Origin: Paenibacillaceae bacterium
Lineage (GTDB): Bacteria; Bacillota; Bacilli; Paenibacillales; Paenibacillaceae
Direction of reading: 5' to 3'
DNA length: 64,000 bases
NCBI GenBank assembly: GCA_900766135.1
Contig: CAAFUF010000048.1
Coordinates: forward strand, 49,173 to 113,172
Numbering within the stretch: the stretch's first letter is position 1; each line of letters begins with the position of its first letter. The notes beneath the pieces are model-generated. The model did no database searches. It worked only from the letters and a program-made list of their open reading frames with translations, and was not told the origin of the DNA. This document shows positions 8,732-17,173 of the stretch, piece by piece. Position numbers and translations under genes: made by a program.

Positions 8732-8741
8732 GAGACCCGCC

Positions 8742-9155
8742 TTACTTATTCAAGATTTCCTGTGCCTTGGTTCTGACGAAAGCCAACTCGGCCTCGCTCA
8801 TGTTGCAGTATTCGCTGTTTTCGTTTGTGGTGTTGGCGTCTTGGACATACGTCATCACTGTGTCCTTTTGCATAATCGTATAAAACCAGGTATCCTGAGG
8901 GATATTGTAAACCTTCCCCGGTTCCATCTCGATCAGTTCAATCTCGAACCGAGCGTCCTTTCGATCCGCTGCCAGCAGAATCGCTTTGCCGCGGATCAAA
9001 ATGAACTGTTCATCCGTTTCGCGGTGAACTTCAAGGCGATAGATGCCGTTGATGTCGTTATCCGGCTTCCAGTTTTTGATACAAACCAGCCATTTGTCAT
9101 TTTTGTACACGCATTTGATGCCTTCGCCTTCATGAATATAGATATCCGCCTTCAT
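8742..9155 (-). CDS. Small cupin-fold protein in Amadori operon
   Basis: This 137-residue soluble protein has a cupin-like beta-barrel pattern: VHRETDEQFILIRGKA for the first conserved motif and MEPGKVYNIPQDTWFYT for the second. The metal-ligand histidines of typical cupins are only partly present, so enzymatic activity is uncertain. It is the last gene of the operon, behind a TIM-barrel epimerase, and a terminator follows. Similar small cupins accompany sugar-isomerase operons. A role in sugar epimerisation or binding is inference only. Confidence 0.75.
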   Translation of the reverse strand: MKADIYIHEGEGIKCVYKNDKWLVCIKNWKPDNDINGIYRLEVHRETDEQFILIRGKAILLAADRKDARFEIELIEMEPGKVYNIPQDTWFYTIMQKDTVMTYVQDANTTNENSEYCNMSEAELAFVRTKAQEILNK

Positions 9156-9191
9156 CGGCTTACCATTCCTTTCGCGTTTCGCAGATAGGTA

Positions 9192-10022
9192 TCAGGATAA
9201 GTTCTTTTCAAACCAGGTCAAGGAATCCCGCATCGCTTTATCCGGATCCAAAATGTATCTTCGATCCAGCAGTTCCAGGCCCAGATATCCCTTGTAATCG
9301 ATAGCGTTCAGCGCCTTTAACGCCTCGGCCATGTCGAGCTGGCCTTCTCCCGGAACCAAGTGTCCCCCGGGATTGCCGTCGACGAAATGCACATGGTTTA
9401 AATCATCCCCAAGCTCCCGGATGAAATCGTGGATCGTATCCTTGCCGGTCGTCGCCATGACATCCGTATCCGCCAGCCCTTTCAAATTGGGGCTTCCGAC
9501 TTCCTGGATCATTCGGGCGATGTCCGCCGCGCTGTTAAACACGTGCGTGGTGAAGGAGGTAAACGCCTCCACGGGCAGGTAGACGCCTTCTTTTTCCGCC
9601 GTTTTGCAGATTTCGCCCAAAGATTCCCGGATCCATTTCCACGTTTCCGTCTCATCGCCGTCCAAATAGGCGATCCCGGTCGTCACCAGCACCCGGTCGC
9701 ATTCCAGAAGCGACGCCGCTTCGATATGCCGGCGGAAAAACTTCACGCTTTGTTTGCGGTAGTCCGGATCGGGGTGGCTGATGCTGATCGGATAAACAAA
9801 CTGCTCGGGGGTCAGACAAATGAGCTTGAGTCCGCGTTCTTTGATTTTTTGGTTTAACCGTTTGACCTCATCCAACGTGAAATAGTCCAGGTGAAAATGC
9901 GGTCCCGATGCCCATAACTCGATATTCCGAAAGCCCAACCCGGCAACGGAGTCCAAAAAATAATCCAGGGAATACCTTTTGTAATGATAGTTCGCGGCAG
10001 CCACTTGCGAGAGTTGGATCAT
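9192..10022 (-). CDS. Sugar phosphate isomerase/epimerase (FrlC-like, AP endonuclease-2 fold)
   Basis: This 276-residue xylose-isomerase-like TIM barrel carries the family metal-binding pattern: Glu in PVEAFTSF, Asp/His in LADTDV and HVHFVDG, and Glu in LGLELLD near the C-terminus. An AGGAGG-type site stands 10 bases before the ATG. In E. coli the fructoselysine operon contains FrlC, a fructoselysine/psicoselysine 3-epimerase of this fold. Here it lies in an operon with an FrlB/FraB-like deglycase and FrlD/FraD-like kinase, so epimerisation of an Amadori sugar is the likely function. Exact substrate unknown. Confidence 0.82.
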   Translation of the reverse strand: MIQLSQVAAANYHYKRYSLDYFLDSVAGLGFRNIELWASGPHFHLDYFTLDEVKRLNQKIKERGLKLICLTPEQFVYPISISHPDPDYRKQSVKFFRRHIEAASLLECDRVLVTTGIAYLDGDETETWKWIRESLGEICKTAEKEGVYLPVEAFTSFTTHVFNSAADIARMIQEVGSPNLKGLADTDVMATTGKDTIHDFIRELGDDLNHVHFVDGNPGGHLVPGEGQLDMAEALKALNAIDYKGYLGLELLDRRYILDPDKAMRDSLTWFEKNLS

Positions 10023-10058
10023 CGTCCGTACGCCTCCTTCATTTATATATCCTGATTC

Positions 10059-11375
10059 TTAAATTAAAACGCTTCCAATTAAGGTAGCAACAACGACAGA
10101 GGTCAGGGTGTTGATTAATCCCGGTATCATAAAGCTGTGATTGAGCACAAACCTGCCGATTTTGGTCGTGCCCGCAGTATCAAACGAGATGGCGGCGAGG
10201 CATTGCGATGCGACCGGCAAAAAGTAATTGGCATTGACGGCCATCCACGCTCCGATAATGACGTAGGCAGGCAAGTCGAGCGCAATGGCGATCGGCACCA
10301 TAATTAACGTCGTGGCCCCTTGACTTGTCGTCAGGGCGGCGACAATAAACATGATCACCGCAAGCATCCAGGGATAACTATTAACGATCGTAGCGACATG
10401 TTCTTGGATAAAAGCGGTTTGTCCGTTGATAAAGGTGCTGCTCATCCACGCGAGTCCAAATGCGCAAACCATCGCCAGCGCCCCGGCCCTGAAGATGGGG
10501 CCGTTAAGGATCGTTTCAATCGCCGGACGGCCAAAGATAATGATGAGCGTAGCGCAAACCAGCATAATAATTTCAATCGTATACGGCATGGATAAGATCG
10601 CCGTCTCGCCGCCTTGCCCCCAGGATGGACGCAGGTTGTTAAACAGACCCAGGATGACAATCGCCAGAACCCCCAGCAAAAAGAGGACAACCGAAGCTTT
10701 CGCTCCTTTGGGAACGGCTTGTTTCTCGGTTTTCTGTTCCGGTTTGACAATTAATCCTTCCGCGAGCCTCCGTAAATATTCCGGATCCTCCGCCAACTCC
10801 TTGCCCTTGCGAATCGTCAGCGCCGCACTTACAACAACGCCCAGTAACGTAGCCGGGATGGCAATGGTCAAGATCGTTCCCAAGCCGACCCCAAGGGGAG
10901 CCATAAATCCGATCATGGCCGCGGTCGCCGCCGATACCGGCGAGCAGGTAATGGCCTGCTGGGACGCGATGATACTGTTTGAAATCGGTCGCTCCGGCCT
11001 GATCTTGTTCTCGAGGGCCAGTTCGTTGATAATCGGCAATAAACTGTAGACGACATGTCCCGTCCCCGACATGAACGTAAATAACCAGGAAATGATCGGA
11101 GCGATAATCGTAATATTTTTAGGCGACTTTTTGAGCATTTTTTCCGCCAGATGGACGAGAAAATGAAGCCCGCCCGAAGATTGCAGCGCGGAGGCCGCCA
11201 ATACGACCGCCAAAATAATCAACATGACATCGATGGGAGGAGCCGCCGGCTGGACGTGAAAGATGAAGATAAATATAGCCACGCCCACACCGCCGAGCAG
11301 GCCCATAAATACGTCGCCTTTTCTGGCGCCAAAGAAGATGAGCAAAATGATGATGAGCAGTTGAAACCAAAACAT
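10059..11375 (-). CDS. Dcu-family transporter (anaerobic C4-dicarboxylate type; FraA-like)
   Basis: This 438-residue membrane protein has about 10-12 hydrophobic segments and the Dcu hallmark SGTGHVVYSLLPIINELA near residue 105, followed by RPERPISNSIIASQQA. Dcu proteins normally carry aspartate, fumarate or succinate. In this operon, however, it takes the position of the sugar-amino-acid transporter. As I recall, the Salmonella fructose-asparagine locus also uses a Dcu-type transporter (FraA), which would make fructose-aspartate or fructose-asparagine the likely cargo. An AGGAGGG site precedes the ATG. The 124 bases between this gene and the kinase hold nothing recognised. Confidence 0.85.
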   Translation of the reverse strand: MFWFQLLIIILLIFFGARKGDVFMGLLGGVGVAIFIFIFHVQPAAPPIDVMLIILAVVLAASALQSSGGLHFLVHLAEKMLKKSPKNITIIAPIISWLFTFMSGTGHVVYSLLPIINELALENKIRPERPISNSIIASQQAITCSPVSAATAAMIGFMAPLGVGLGTILTIAIPATLLGVVVSAALTIRKGKELAEDPEYLRRLAEGLIVKPEQKTEKQAVPKGAKASVVLFLLGVLAIVILGLFNNLRPSWGQGGETAILSMPYTIEIIMLVCATLIIIFGRPAIETILNGPIFRAGALAMVCAFGLAWMSSTFINGQTAFIQEHVATIVNSYPWMLAVIMFIVAALTTSQGATTLIMVPIAIALDLPAYVIIGAWMAVNANYFLPVASQCLAAISFDTAGTTKIGRFVLNHSFMIPGLINTLTSVVVATLIGSVLI

Positions 11376-11499
11376 GAAGGTTCGCCCTCCTTATGTGATT
11401 TTGCCGACTAATCCGATCACTTGCGACGCAACGCCGCTATTTCTGAATGCGCTTACAAAAAGCCGATTTAAGGTGTCCCTTTTACAGTCGGAGGGTTCT

Positions 11500-12369
11500 T
11501 TATACGATGGCCGTTCCATAGCCAAAAGCGCCGTTGATCCGGCAAATTTTCGCGGCAAAAGCGGCGCCTTGCTCCATGCTTGCTTTGATTCTTCGCAACA
11601 TCTCCTCATCCGAATCCGAGAATAGGGTGCCGTTTTCCGAGCTTCGGATCATTCCGATAAGAAAAGCGGTTAAATAGGAATCGCCCGCTCCCATCGTGTC
11701 TACCGTTTCCGTTAATACGGCCGGTTGGTAGATCCATTGATCTTTATAAAGCGCGAATGAGCCGTTCTCACCCACCGTTCCAATCACCAATTTGGAGCCG
11801 AATGCCTGAGCTTTCCGCATTTCTCTTTCTCGCTCGCTTTCCGTTAAATGGCTGCAGGAAAGAAAGGAAATATCCGCGTACGAACATACCTGCTCCAAAT
11901 AATCGTCATTCCAACGCACTGAAAAGTCGAAGGAGATCGGTACACGGCTTGTTTTCAAAATAGCCAGATCCTGCTCGATATAGCTGTTCAGACTGGTATG
12001 AATCACGGAAAAGGATTGAATATAATTCAGATCGTCTTCCGTAAAATCCCAAGCTTTTTCCTTGGCGATCCCGCCTTTGTTCGAGCCGAGAAATACACGG
12101 TCGCCGTTTTCCAACGTAACCCGCGCATACCCGTTTTCCCCTTCAAAATTCCGGCAATGGCTATGCTCTATCTTCAATTCATCCATCACCCGCTGGATAT
12201 AGCGGGCGACAGGGTCATTGCCGAATTTGCCTAAATAAGACGCTTCCATTTCACACATTCTGGCATAAGCGCAGAAGTTCAAGGCGTTTCCACCAGGGTA
12301 CATCATCCCCTGGTGGACATACTTGTCTACTACGTTGTCGCCGATGCCAATCACCTTATAGTTGTCCAT
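11500..12369 (-). CDS. PfkB-type kinase, FrlD/FraD-like Amadori sugar 6-kinase
   Basis: This 289-residue ribokinase-family protein resembles fructoselysine 6-kinase: an N-terminal IGIGDNVVDKYV, the GGNALNFCAYA sugar-binding motif, GDRVFLGSNKG, and C-terminal DTMGAGDSYLTAF with the catalytic Asp. It would phosphorylate the imported fructose-amino-acid at C6 before deglycation. Its ATG shares one base with the deglycase stop (TAATG), so the two are translationally coupled. Whether the amino acid moiety is lysine, asparagine or aspartate cannot be read from the sequence. Confidence 0.85.
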   Translation of the reverse strand: MDNYKVIGIGDNVVDKYVHQGMMYPGGNALNFCAYARMCEMEASYLGKFGNDPVARYIQRVMDELKIEHSHCRNFEGENGYARVTLENGDRVFLGSNKGGIAKEKAWDFTEDDLNYIQSFSVIHTSLNSYIEQDLAILKTSRVPISFDFSVRWNDDYLEQVCSYADISFLSCSHLTESEREREMRKAQAFGSKLVIGTVGENGSFALYKDQWIYQPAVLTETVDTMGAGDSYLTAFLIGMIRSSENGTLFSDSDEEMLRRIKASMEQGAAFAAKICRINGAFGYGTAIV

Positions 12370-13343
12370 TAATACTCAACCTTCCACATATATCTGCGAG
12401 TTGTAAGCGGATGCTCTCTTTCCGCCGCCAAAGCTTGATTATAAACCGGATAGACGTTATTAAACAGGGAGTGGTTGAAGTAATCGACCACGGAACCATC
12501 GATGGTGGACAGGCCCAAATCCTTGGCGTCGAGTACTTCCACTCTCTTGGCATAACGGTTCAGGAAGTTCAGCGCTCTTTCATCCAGCGACCGGGTGCTT
12601 CCTTCGGAAATCTGAATGACGAACGGAATTTCCGCATCCGTAATCTCAAACGGCCCGTGGAAAAATTCGCCCGAATGAATGCTGGAGGAGTTGATCCACT
12701 GCATTTCCATGAAGATACAGATGCTTTCCATGTAGGCAGCCCCATAACCGGCTCCGCTGGCCAGGGTGTAAATGACATTATCCTCTTTGTGATTTTTGGC
12801 AAACGTCAGTGCGCGTTTGACCACGTGTTTGCAAGCGTTTTTAACAATCTGATCGATTTTGGCTACGCCGTCGAGGAATTGATTATAGTGCTCGTATCCC
12901 TCAGTTTGGTTCAATGCCTCTACCGCCGTCAACAGGGCTTTTATGGTTTTTTCACCAGCGATATCCTTGCCTTCGCCAAAGGTATATTTCACCACATAAT
13001 CCGCGTGCTCCGTAATGGGCGAATCCGTGAGCCAGGTTAACGCAATGACCGGAACTCCCGCCTTTTTGCCCAACTCGGCCGCTTTCACCGTCTCCGGCGT
13101 ATTGCCTTTATGCGAGGCGACCACCAGCACCGAATTTTCGCCAAACGCTTTAGGCGTGTTGTGCACGAACTCATTGCTGTTATACAGGCCTACTTTGATG
13201 TCTTTAGCCTCTTTCTCCAAAAAGGTTTTGGCTGGATAAAAAGCGCCATAAGAACCGCCGCATGCTACATAATAAACCTGCTTAATTCCTCCGACCTCTT
13301 GTTTCCCCGCCACAATTTCTCCAATAATCTCTTTGATGTCCAT
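12369..13343 (-). CDS. SIS-domain deglycase, FrlB/FraB-like
   Basis: This 324-residue double-SIS-fold protein probably cleaves a 6-phosphofructose-amino-acid into glucose-6-phosphate and the amino acid. The first SIS motif YYVACGGSYG is at residues 24-33 and SHKGNTPETV at 77-86. Glu213 (in MEMQW) and His229 (in HSGEFFHG) fall one position from the E214/H230 pair that I recall as catalytic in Salmonella FraB. The ATG at 13343 (MDIKEIIGEI) has AAGGAG 8 bases upstream. The longer open frame to 13430 covers the promoter and is rejected. First gene of the operon. Confidence 0.87.
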   Translation of the reverse strand: MDIKEIIGEIVAGKQEVGGIKQVYYVACGGSYGAFYPAKTFLEKEAKDIKVGLYNSNEFVHNTPKAFGENSVLVVASHKGNTPETVKAAELGKKAGVPVIALTWLTDSPITEHADYVVKYTFGEGKDIAGEKTIKALLTAVEALNQTEGYEHYNQFLDGVAKIDQIVKNACKHVVKRALTFAKNHKEDNVIYTLASGAGYGAAYMESICIFMEMQWINSSSIHSGEFFHGPFEITDAEIPFVIQISEGSTRSLDERALNFLNRYAKRVEVLDAKDLGLSTIDGSVVDYFNHSLFNNVYPVYNQALAAEREHPLTTRRYMWKVEY

Positions 13344-13418
13344 TATAATCTCCTTGTATGATACATTTAGTTTGTTTCCATTCCTCACCGGTGTATTGTA
13401 TTGGAATGTCTTGATGAA

Positions 13419-13447
13419 ATAATAACACATGGTAATACATTAGGCAA
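13419..13447 (-). promoter_or_regulatory. Promoter of the deglycase operon
   Basis: On the minus strand TTGCCT (13442-13447) and TATTAT (13419-13424) are 17 bases apart, about 75 bases before the deglycase ATG. Several ATACA/TGTAT half sites occur nearby (around 13370, 13393 and 13433) and may be targets of the divergent GntR-type regulator. The operator itself is not defined. Confidence 0.5.
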
Positions 13448-13534
13448 GAGCCCCCCGTCAAATAAATCGAATTAAAAAAGGAACGAATAAGGGTGGGCGT
13501 GTACAATATTATTGCAAATACAGAGCTTACAGGC

Positions 13535-13563
13535 TGTTCACTGCTTGTACATATTGTTATAAT
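13535..13563 (+). promoter_or_regulatory. Promoter of the GntR/HutC regulator gene
   Basis: TGTTCA and TATAAT are spaced by 17 bases, and the -10 is consensus. The ATG follows 54 bases downstream with a GGAGG site. It faces away from the deglycase promoter, so both lie in one shared control region of about 270 bases. Confidence 0.55.
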
Positions 13564-13616
13564 ATAGAGGCAAAGGAACAAAACATTATAATACAAAGTT
13601 TTTTGGAGGTAAAATC

Positions 13617-14327
13617 ATGGTCGATCATACGGAATCCGCACCTTTATATAAACAGCTGCAAGATCAAATTTTGGACTCCATCCATAACGGTACGCTGAAG
13701 CCAGGGGACAAACTCCCGACGGAATTGGAGCTCAGCGAAACCAACAACGTGAGCCGGGTCACGGTCCGCGCCGCTCTCGATTCGCTTACCTCTGACGGGT
13801 ATTTGGTGCGAATCCCGGGAAAAGGGACCTTTATTACGAAAGAGAAGATCAAGAAAAACGTCACGGAAACGATTGGATTCACCGACACTTGCAAGCTGCA
13901 AAACAAAGTCCCTGGGGCAAAAGTGATCAAGTGCGTGATTGAAGAGGCTACCGCTGCGGATCAGGAGCATTTGGGTTTAAAACCCGGGGATAAAGTCATT
14001 AACATCGAAAGGATCAGATTTGCCGACGATGTTCCCGTGTCTGTGGAATATACCCGGCTTTCTTCTGCTTTTTCCTTTTTGCTGCAGGAGGATTTGAATC
14101 ATAAATCCTTGTACGAAATTTTAAGAAACAAACACAAAATTACATTTGGCATTTCCCGAAAATATATCGTGATGGAATACGCTTCCTTCGATGTGGCCAC
14201 CTACTTAAATATCGAAGAAGGCCATCCTCTGCTGTGCATCCGAAGTACGGTCAGCAGCACAGACGGCCAGAAAATCCATCGTTCCAAACAATTGATCTTG
14301 GGGGACAGGTTTGAGCTGATTGTTTAA
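13617..14327 (+). CDS. GntR/HutC-family repressor of the Amadori operon
   Basis: This 236-residue regulator has an N-terminal winged helix (about residues 8-75, with PLYKQLQDQILDSI and SRVTVRAALDSL) and a C-terminal UTRA sugar-phosphate-sensing domain (about 95-230). A GGAGG site lies 8 bases before the ATG. It is divergent from the deglycase operon, matching the arrangement of regulator and target in frl/fra loci. The effector is probably the 6-phospho-Amadori intermediate, which is inference. An intrinsic terminator follows directly. Confidence 0.9.
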   Translation: MVDHTESAPLYKQLQDQILDSIHNGTLKPGDKLPTELELSETNNVSRVTVRAALDSLTSDGYLVRIPGKGTFITKEKIKKNVTETIGFTDTCKLQNKVPGAKVIKCVIEEATAADQEHLGLKPGDKVINIERIRFADDVPVSVEYTRLSSAFSFLLQEDLNHKSLYEILRNKHKITFGISRKYIVMEYASFDVATYLNIEEGHPLLCIRSTVSSTDGQKIHRSKQLILGDRFELIV

Positions 14328-14374
14328 TCAAAAAGGCTATTTCGTGTATGTACCAGCGAAATAGCCTTTTTTGA
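14328..14374 (+). terminator. Intrinsic terminator after the GntR regulator
   Basis: AAAAAGGCTATTTCG pairs with CGAAATAGCCTTTTT across a 12-base loop and ends in a six-T run. It begins right after the stop codon. Confidence 0.88.
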
Positions 14375-14395
14375 TCGGGTTGTTTTCGGGTAAGT

Positions 14396-15481
14396 TTACA
14401 ACGTTTCCCATTGGGACCTAAAGAACAGCTTATAGAGCCGCTTCCATGCGATTTTCAGCAGCATGTAGACCGGGATGACGACCAGCATGCCGATGATGCC
14501 GAACCAATTGCCGCTTCCCAAAACAAGCAAAATCGTCGTTACCGGATGGATGTCCAGCTTTTTCCCGAAAACGTAGGGAGAGATGACATTATCCTGAATC
14601 TGCTGCGCCAACAAAATAATGATCAGCGCCCAAATGCCGGTGGACGGTGACTGAATGAGACCGATGATCACAATGGGAATGGCGGAGATGATGGCTCCGA
14701 ACAAGGGAATGAAATTCAGAATGACCGCAATCGTCGTCAGCAAAAGCGCATACGGCAGCCCGATGATCAAGAAGCCGATAAACATTAGTACGCCTAGCGC
14801 TGCGTTCACGATCACTCGGCCGATAATATAGTCGTTCAGCGCTTTATCCATGTCCCCGGCGGCGCGATATACTTCCCTCCGATAGCGGACGGGAGAGAGT
14901 ATGACCAGGCTGCGTTTGAAGCGGTGGCCTTCCTTGAGCATGTAATAGAGCAGAATCGGGAAGGTGAACAACACGATCGCAAATTGGGACAAGAAGGAGA
15001 CGAAGCCGCTGAGATAGTTCGTCAAAAAGGAAATCCCCTGGCTCAAGTACGCCGAGAAATTGGTTGCCAAGCCGGAATCCGATGGGATAATGGCCGAGAG
15101 GAACGGCGTTTCTCCCCATTCCTTCAGCTGCGCATCAAGCAGGTTCACGAATTGGGGAATGTTCTGCACTAAATTGAACAGCTGGGTTTGCAGCAGCGGC
15201 CATACCCCGGCAATAAAGCCAATGGCCAAAATCGCCATGACGACATAAATAATCAGGATCGCGAAGGTCCGCTTGATCCTATGCCTTTCCATATACCGGA
15301 CTACGGGACGGAGCAAATAGTAGAAGAAACCAGCCAACAGGATCGGAATCAAAATGGCTCCGATTACGGCTTGCATGGGGAGAAAAAAGGGCCTCACCAA
15401 GGAAAACACATACACGATGGCCAGCAATATCAAAACAAATTTCGCTCCGCGGGTCCATCTTTCCAACAAATTCATTCTCAT
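14396..15481 (-). CDS. AI-2E-family (UPF0118/PerM-type) membrane protein
   Basis: This 361-residue integral membrane protein of the AI-2E exporter superfamily has hydrophobic segments near residues 15-65, 70-95, 155-180 and 210-330, with the family pattern FNLIPLFGAIISAIPIV-like (LNFIPLFGAI). The start is ambiguous among GTG 15487, ATG 15481 and ATG 15475. AGG five bases before 15481 favours that one. Members have been linked to quorum-signal export or to Na+/H+ antiport, so substrate is unknown. It is transcribed alone, convergent with the GntR regulator. Confidence 0.85.
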   Translation of the reverse strand: MRMNLLERWTRGAKFVLILLAIVYVFSLVRPFFLPMQAVIGAILIPILLAGFFYYLLRPVVRYMERHRIKRTFAILIIYVVMAILAIGFIAGVWPLLQTQLFNLVQNIPQFVNLLDAQLKEWGETPFLSAIIPSDSGLATNFSAYLSQGISFLTNYLSGFVSFLSQFAIVLFTFPILLYYMLKEGHRFKRSLVILSPVRYRREVYRAAGDMDKALNDYIIGRVIVNAALGVLMFIGFLIIGLPYALLLTTIAVILNFIPLFGAIISAIPIVIIGLIQSPSTGIWALIIILLAQQIQDNVISPYVFGKKLDIHPVTTILLVLGSGNWFGIIGMLVVIPVYMLLKIAWKRLYKLFFRSQWETL

Positions 15482-15543
15482 CAGCACCTAACTTTTAAAT
15501 TATCAGAAATAAGATACCTCTATTATATCTTTGAATCGACCTG

Positions 15544-15584
15544 AAAATAAAATCGTACCCAAGGACAATGCCCTCAGGTACGAT
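15544..15584 (-). terminator. Terminator after beta-phosphoglucomutase gene
   Basis: On the minus strand ATCGTACC pairs with GGTACGAT around a loop that can itself pair partially, followed by TTTTATTTT. It lies 25 bases after the stop of the beta-phosphoglucomutase gene and closes the ABC/GH3 operon. Confidence 0.75.
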
Positions 15585-15608
15585 AGAAATGTTGCGGATA
15601 TATTCAGT

Positions 15609-16274
15609 TCAGCCAATCCCGTAAGCTTCCAAGATCCCGCTCAGCGTGAGGCGTGTGGTATCGTCGACCCGATACTTCGCTTCGCGCAACGCATCCGGCG
15701 ACCCGATGCCGACCGAAAACATGCCGGCGGCGTTAATCGCTGCGATGCCGGCGGCCGAGTCCTCCACGCCGATGCACGTTTCGTACGGGAGCCCGAAATG
15801 ATCGGCGGCGTTCACGAACGTTTCGGGATGCGGTTTGCCGAAGCGAATTTGGCCGGCGTCGACGATATAATCGAACGCGTCGGCCAAACCGAGCCGCTCC
15901 AGAACAAACCGGGCGTTCCGGCTAGCGGATCCCAAAGCCAGCAACATATGGGCGTTCCTAATATCGTTCAGCAACCCGTCGATCCCCGGCAGCCTGTCGC
16001 TTGGCCGGATCGTCTCGATCAGCTCCTGGTAGAGCAAGTTCTTTTGGGTCGCCCAGTGTTCCTTTTCCGCCGCGGACAGGTTAAGCGGCCGGGGAGCCGC
16101 CGCCAACACCCTCTCCAGCGATTCCATGCGGCTTACCCCCTTTAGCCGCTCATTCAGTTCGCGGTCTACCTCGATGCCTAGGTCCGCTCCGATTTGCTTC
16201 CAGGCCAGGTAATGGAACTCCGCCGTGTCCGTAAGGACGCCGTCCAGATCAAAAATGAAGGCTGTCGGTTGCAT
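15609..16274 (-). CDS. pgmB: Beta-phosphoglucomutase
   Basis: This 221-residue HAD-superfamily enzyme, the usual length for the family, converts beta-glucose-1-phosphate to glucose-6-phosphate. Motif I is FDLDGVLTDTAEFHYLAW at residues 8-25, with both catalytic Asp residues. The substrate-specificity loop GVSRMESLERVL follows, and VGVEDSAAGIAAINAAGM is motif IV. The ATG at 16274 is five bases after the upstream gene's TAA, and the AAGGAG between them is too close to be ideal, so coupling is likely. Its presence implies an inverting phosphorylase releasing beta-glucose-1-phosphate, but none is seen in this operon. Confidence 0.9.
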   Translation of the reverse strand: MQPTAFIFDLDGVLTDTAEFHYLAWKQIGADLGIEVDRELNERLKGVSRMESLERVLAAAPRPLNLSAAEKEHWATQKNLLYQELIETIRPSDRLPGIDGLLNDIRNAHMLLALGSASRNARFVLERLGLADAFDYIVDAGQIRFGKPHPETFVNAADHFGLPYETCIGVEDSAAGIAAINAAGMFSVGIGSPDALREAKYRVDDTTRLTLSGILEAYGIG

Positions 16275-16279
16275 GCTCC

Positions 16280-17158
16280 TTAACGTCCTCTCCCTTGCTC
16301 GAGCCATTTGGCGCTCAATTCCACCCAAGTTCCAAGGCTAAGCGAATGGACCTGCTCCTCCGGCTTGACGGTAGCATCGCCGAGCGACATGCCGTGAGGC
16401 CCTTTTTCGAATAAATGCAGTTCGCACGGTACTTGATATTCAAACAGTTTACTAGCCAGCCCGAGCAGGTCGGTAGGCAAAATGACGCTGTCTTCGTAAG
16501 TCCCCCAGATAAAGGTGCGGGGCATATCCCCGTTCACGTAGTGCAGGAGATTAAGCGATCGCTCTTCCTCTTCGGTCAAATTCTCCTTACCCATCAGGAT
16601 TTCCTTAATGTTCGGGCCGCGGAAATCCGGCATTAAGCCCTTTTCCATCAACTCGATGACAAACGGCGGGGTTTCCGTCGAACGCGGCTCCAAAGTAACG
16701 GCCGGATACCCAAGGATTAACTGGTTCGGTTTGATTTGTTCCGGGGTAAGTCCGATCTCGCCGGTAATTCTTGCATCTTTATAATAAATTCCGAGGCTTA
16801 AGGCTAAATTCCCGCCGGCGGAAAATCCAGCGACACTGATGTCGTTAACATCGACCAGCCATTCGCCGGCCCGCTCCCGGATGATCGACATCGCTTTGGC
16901 CAGTTCGCGGAGCGCCGTCGGAAACGGGTTCTCGATCTTGACGGAATAACTCAGCACAAACGCATGATACCCCATTCTGGCGAATGCCAACGCCACAGGC
17001 TCTCCTTCGTTTTGGGAGATGAAGGCGTACCCTCCCCCCGGGCAGATCAGAACGGCGGGACGGATCAAATCTTTCCGTTCGTACTCCCCGTTTTCCTGGA
17101 CGTAGGTCGTCAAGGTGGCCGAAGAGTGTTCGAATAGCTTTATCGTTTCATGTATCAT
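16280..17158 (-). CDS. Alpha/beta hydrolase, BD-FAE/acetylxylan-esterase-like
   Basis: This 292-residue hydrolase has an oxyanion region CPGGGYAFIS near residue 40, the nucleophile elbow GFSAGG near residue 108, and a late GPHGMSLGD with the catalytic His. No signal peptide is present, so it is cytoplasmic. It is encoded between the GH3 glycosidase and beta-phosphoglucomutase, 15 bases after the glycosidase stop. Removing acetyl or other acyl groups from imported oligosaccharides before glycosidic cleavage is the reasonable role. Confidence 0.82.
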   Translation of the reverse strand: MIHETIKLFEHSSATLTTYVQENGEYERKDLIRPAVLICPGGGYAFISQNEGEPVALAFARMGYHAFVLSYSVKIENPFPTALRELAKAMSIIRERAGEWLVDVNDISVAGFSAGGNLALSLGIYYKDARITGEIGLTPEQIKPNQLILGYPAVTLEPRSTETPPFVIELMEKGLMPDFRGPNIKEILMGKENLTEEEERSLNLLHYVNGDMPRTFIWGTYEDSVILPTDLLGLASKLFEYQVPCELHLFEKGPHGMSLGDATVKPEEQVHSLSLGTWVELSAKWLEQGRGR

Positions 17159-17173
17159 CGATGTTCCTTCTTT

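Noticed and set aside
8446..8733. Two plus-strand frames between the sugar operon and the Amadori operon
   Set aside because: Neither has a ribosome site. One runs through the terminator at 8698-8731, and the other is a hydrophobic stretch without a recognisable family. A decayed gene cannot be excluded.
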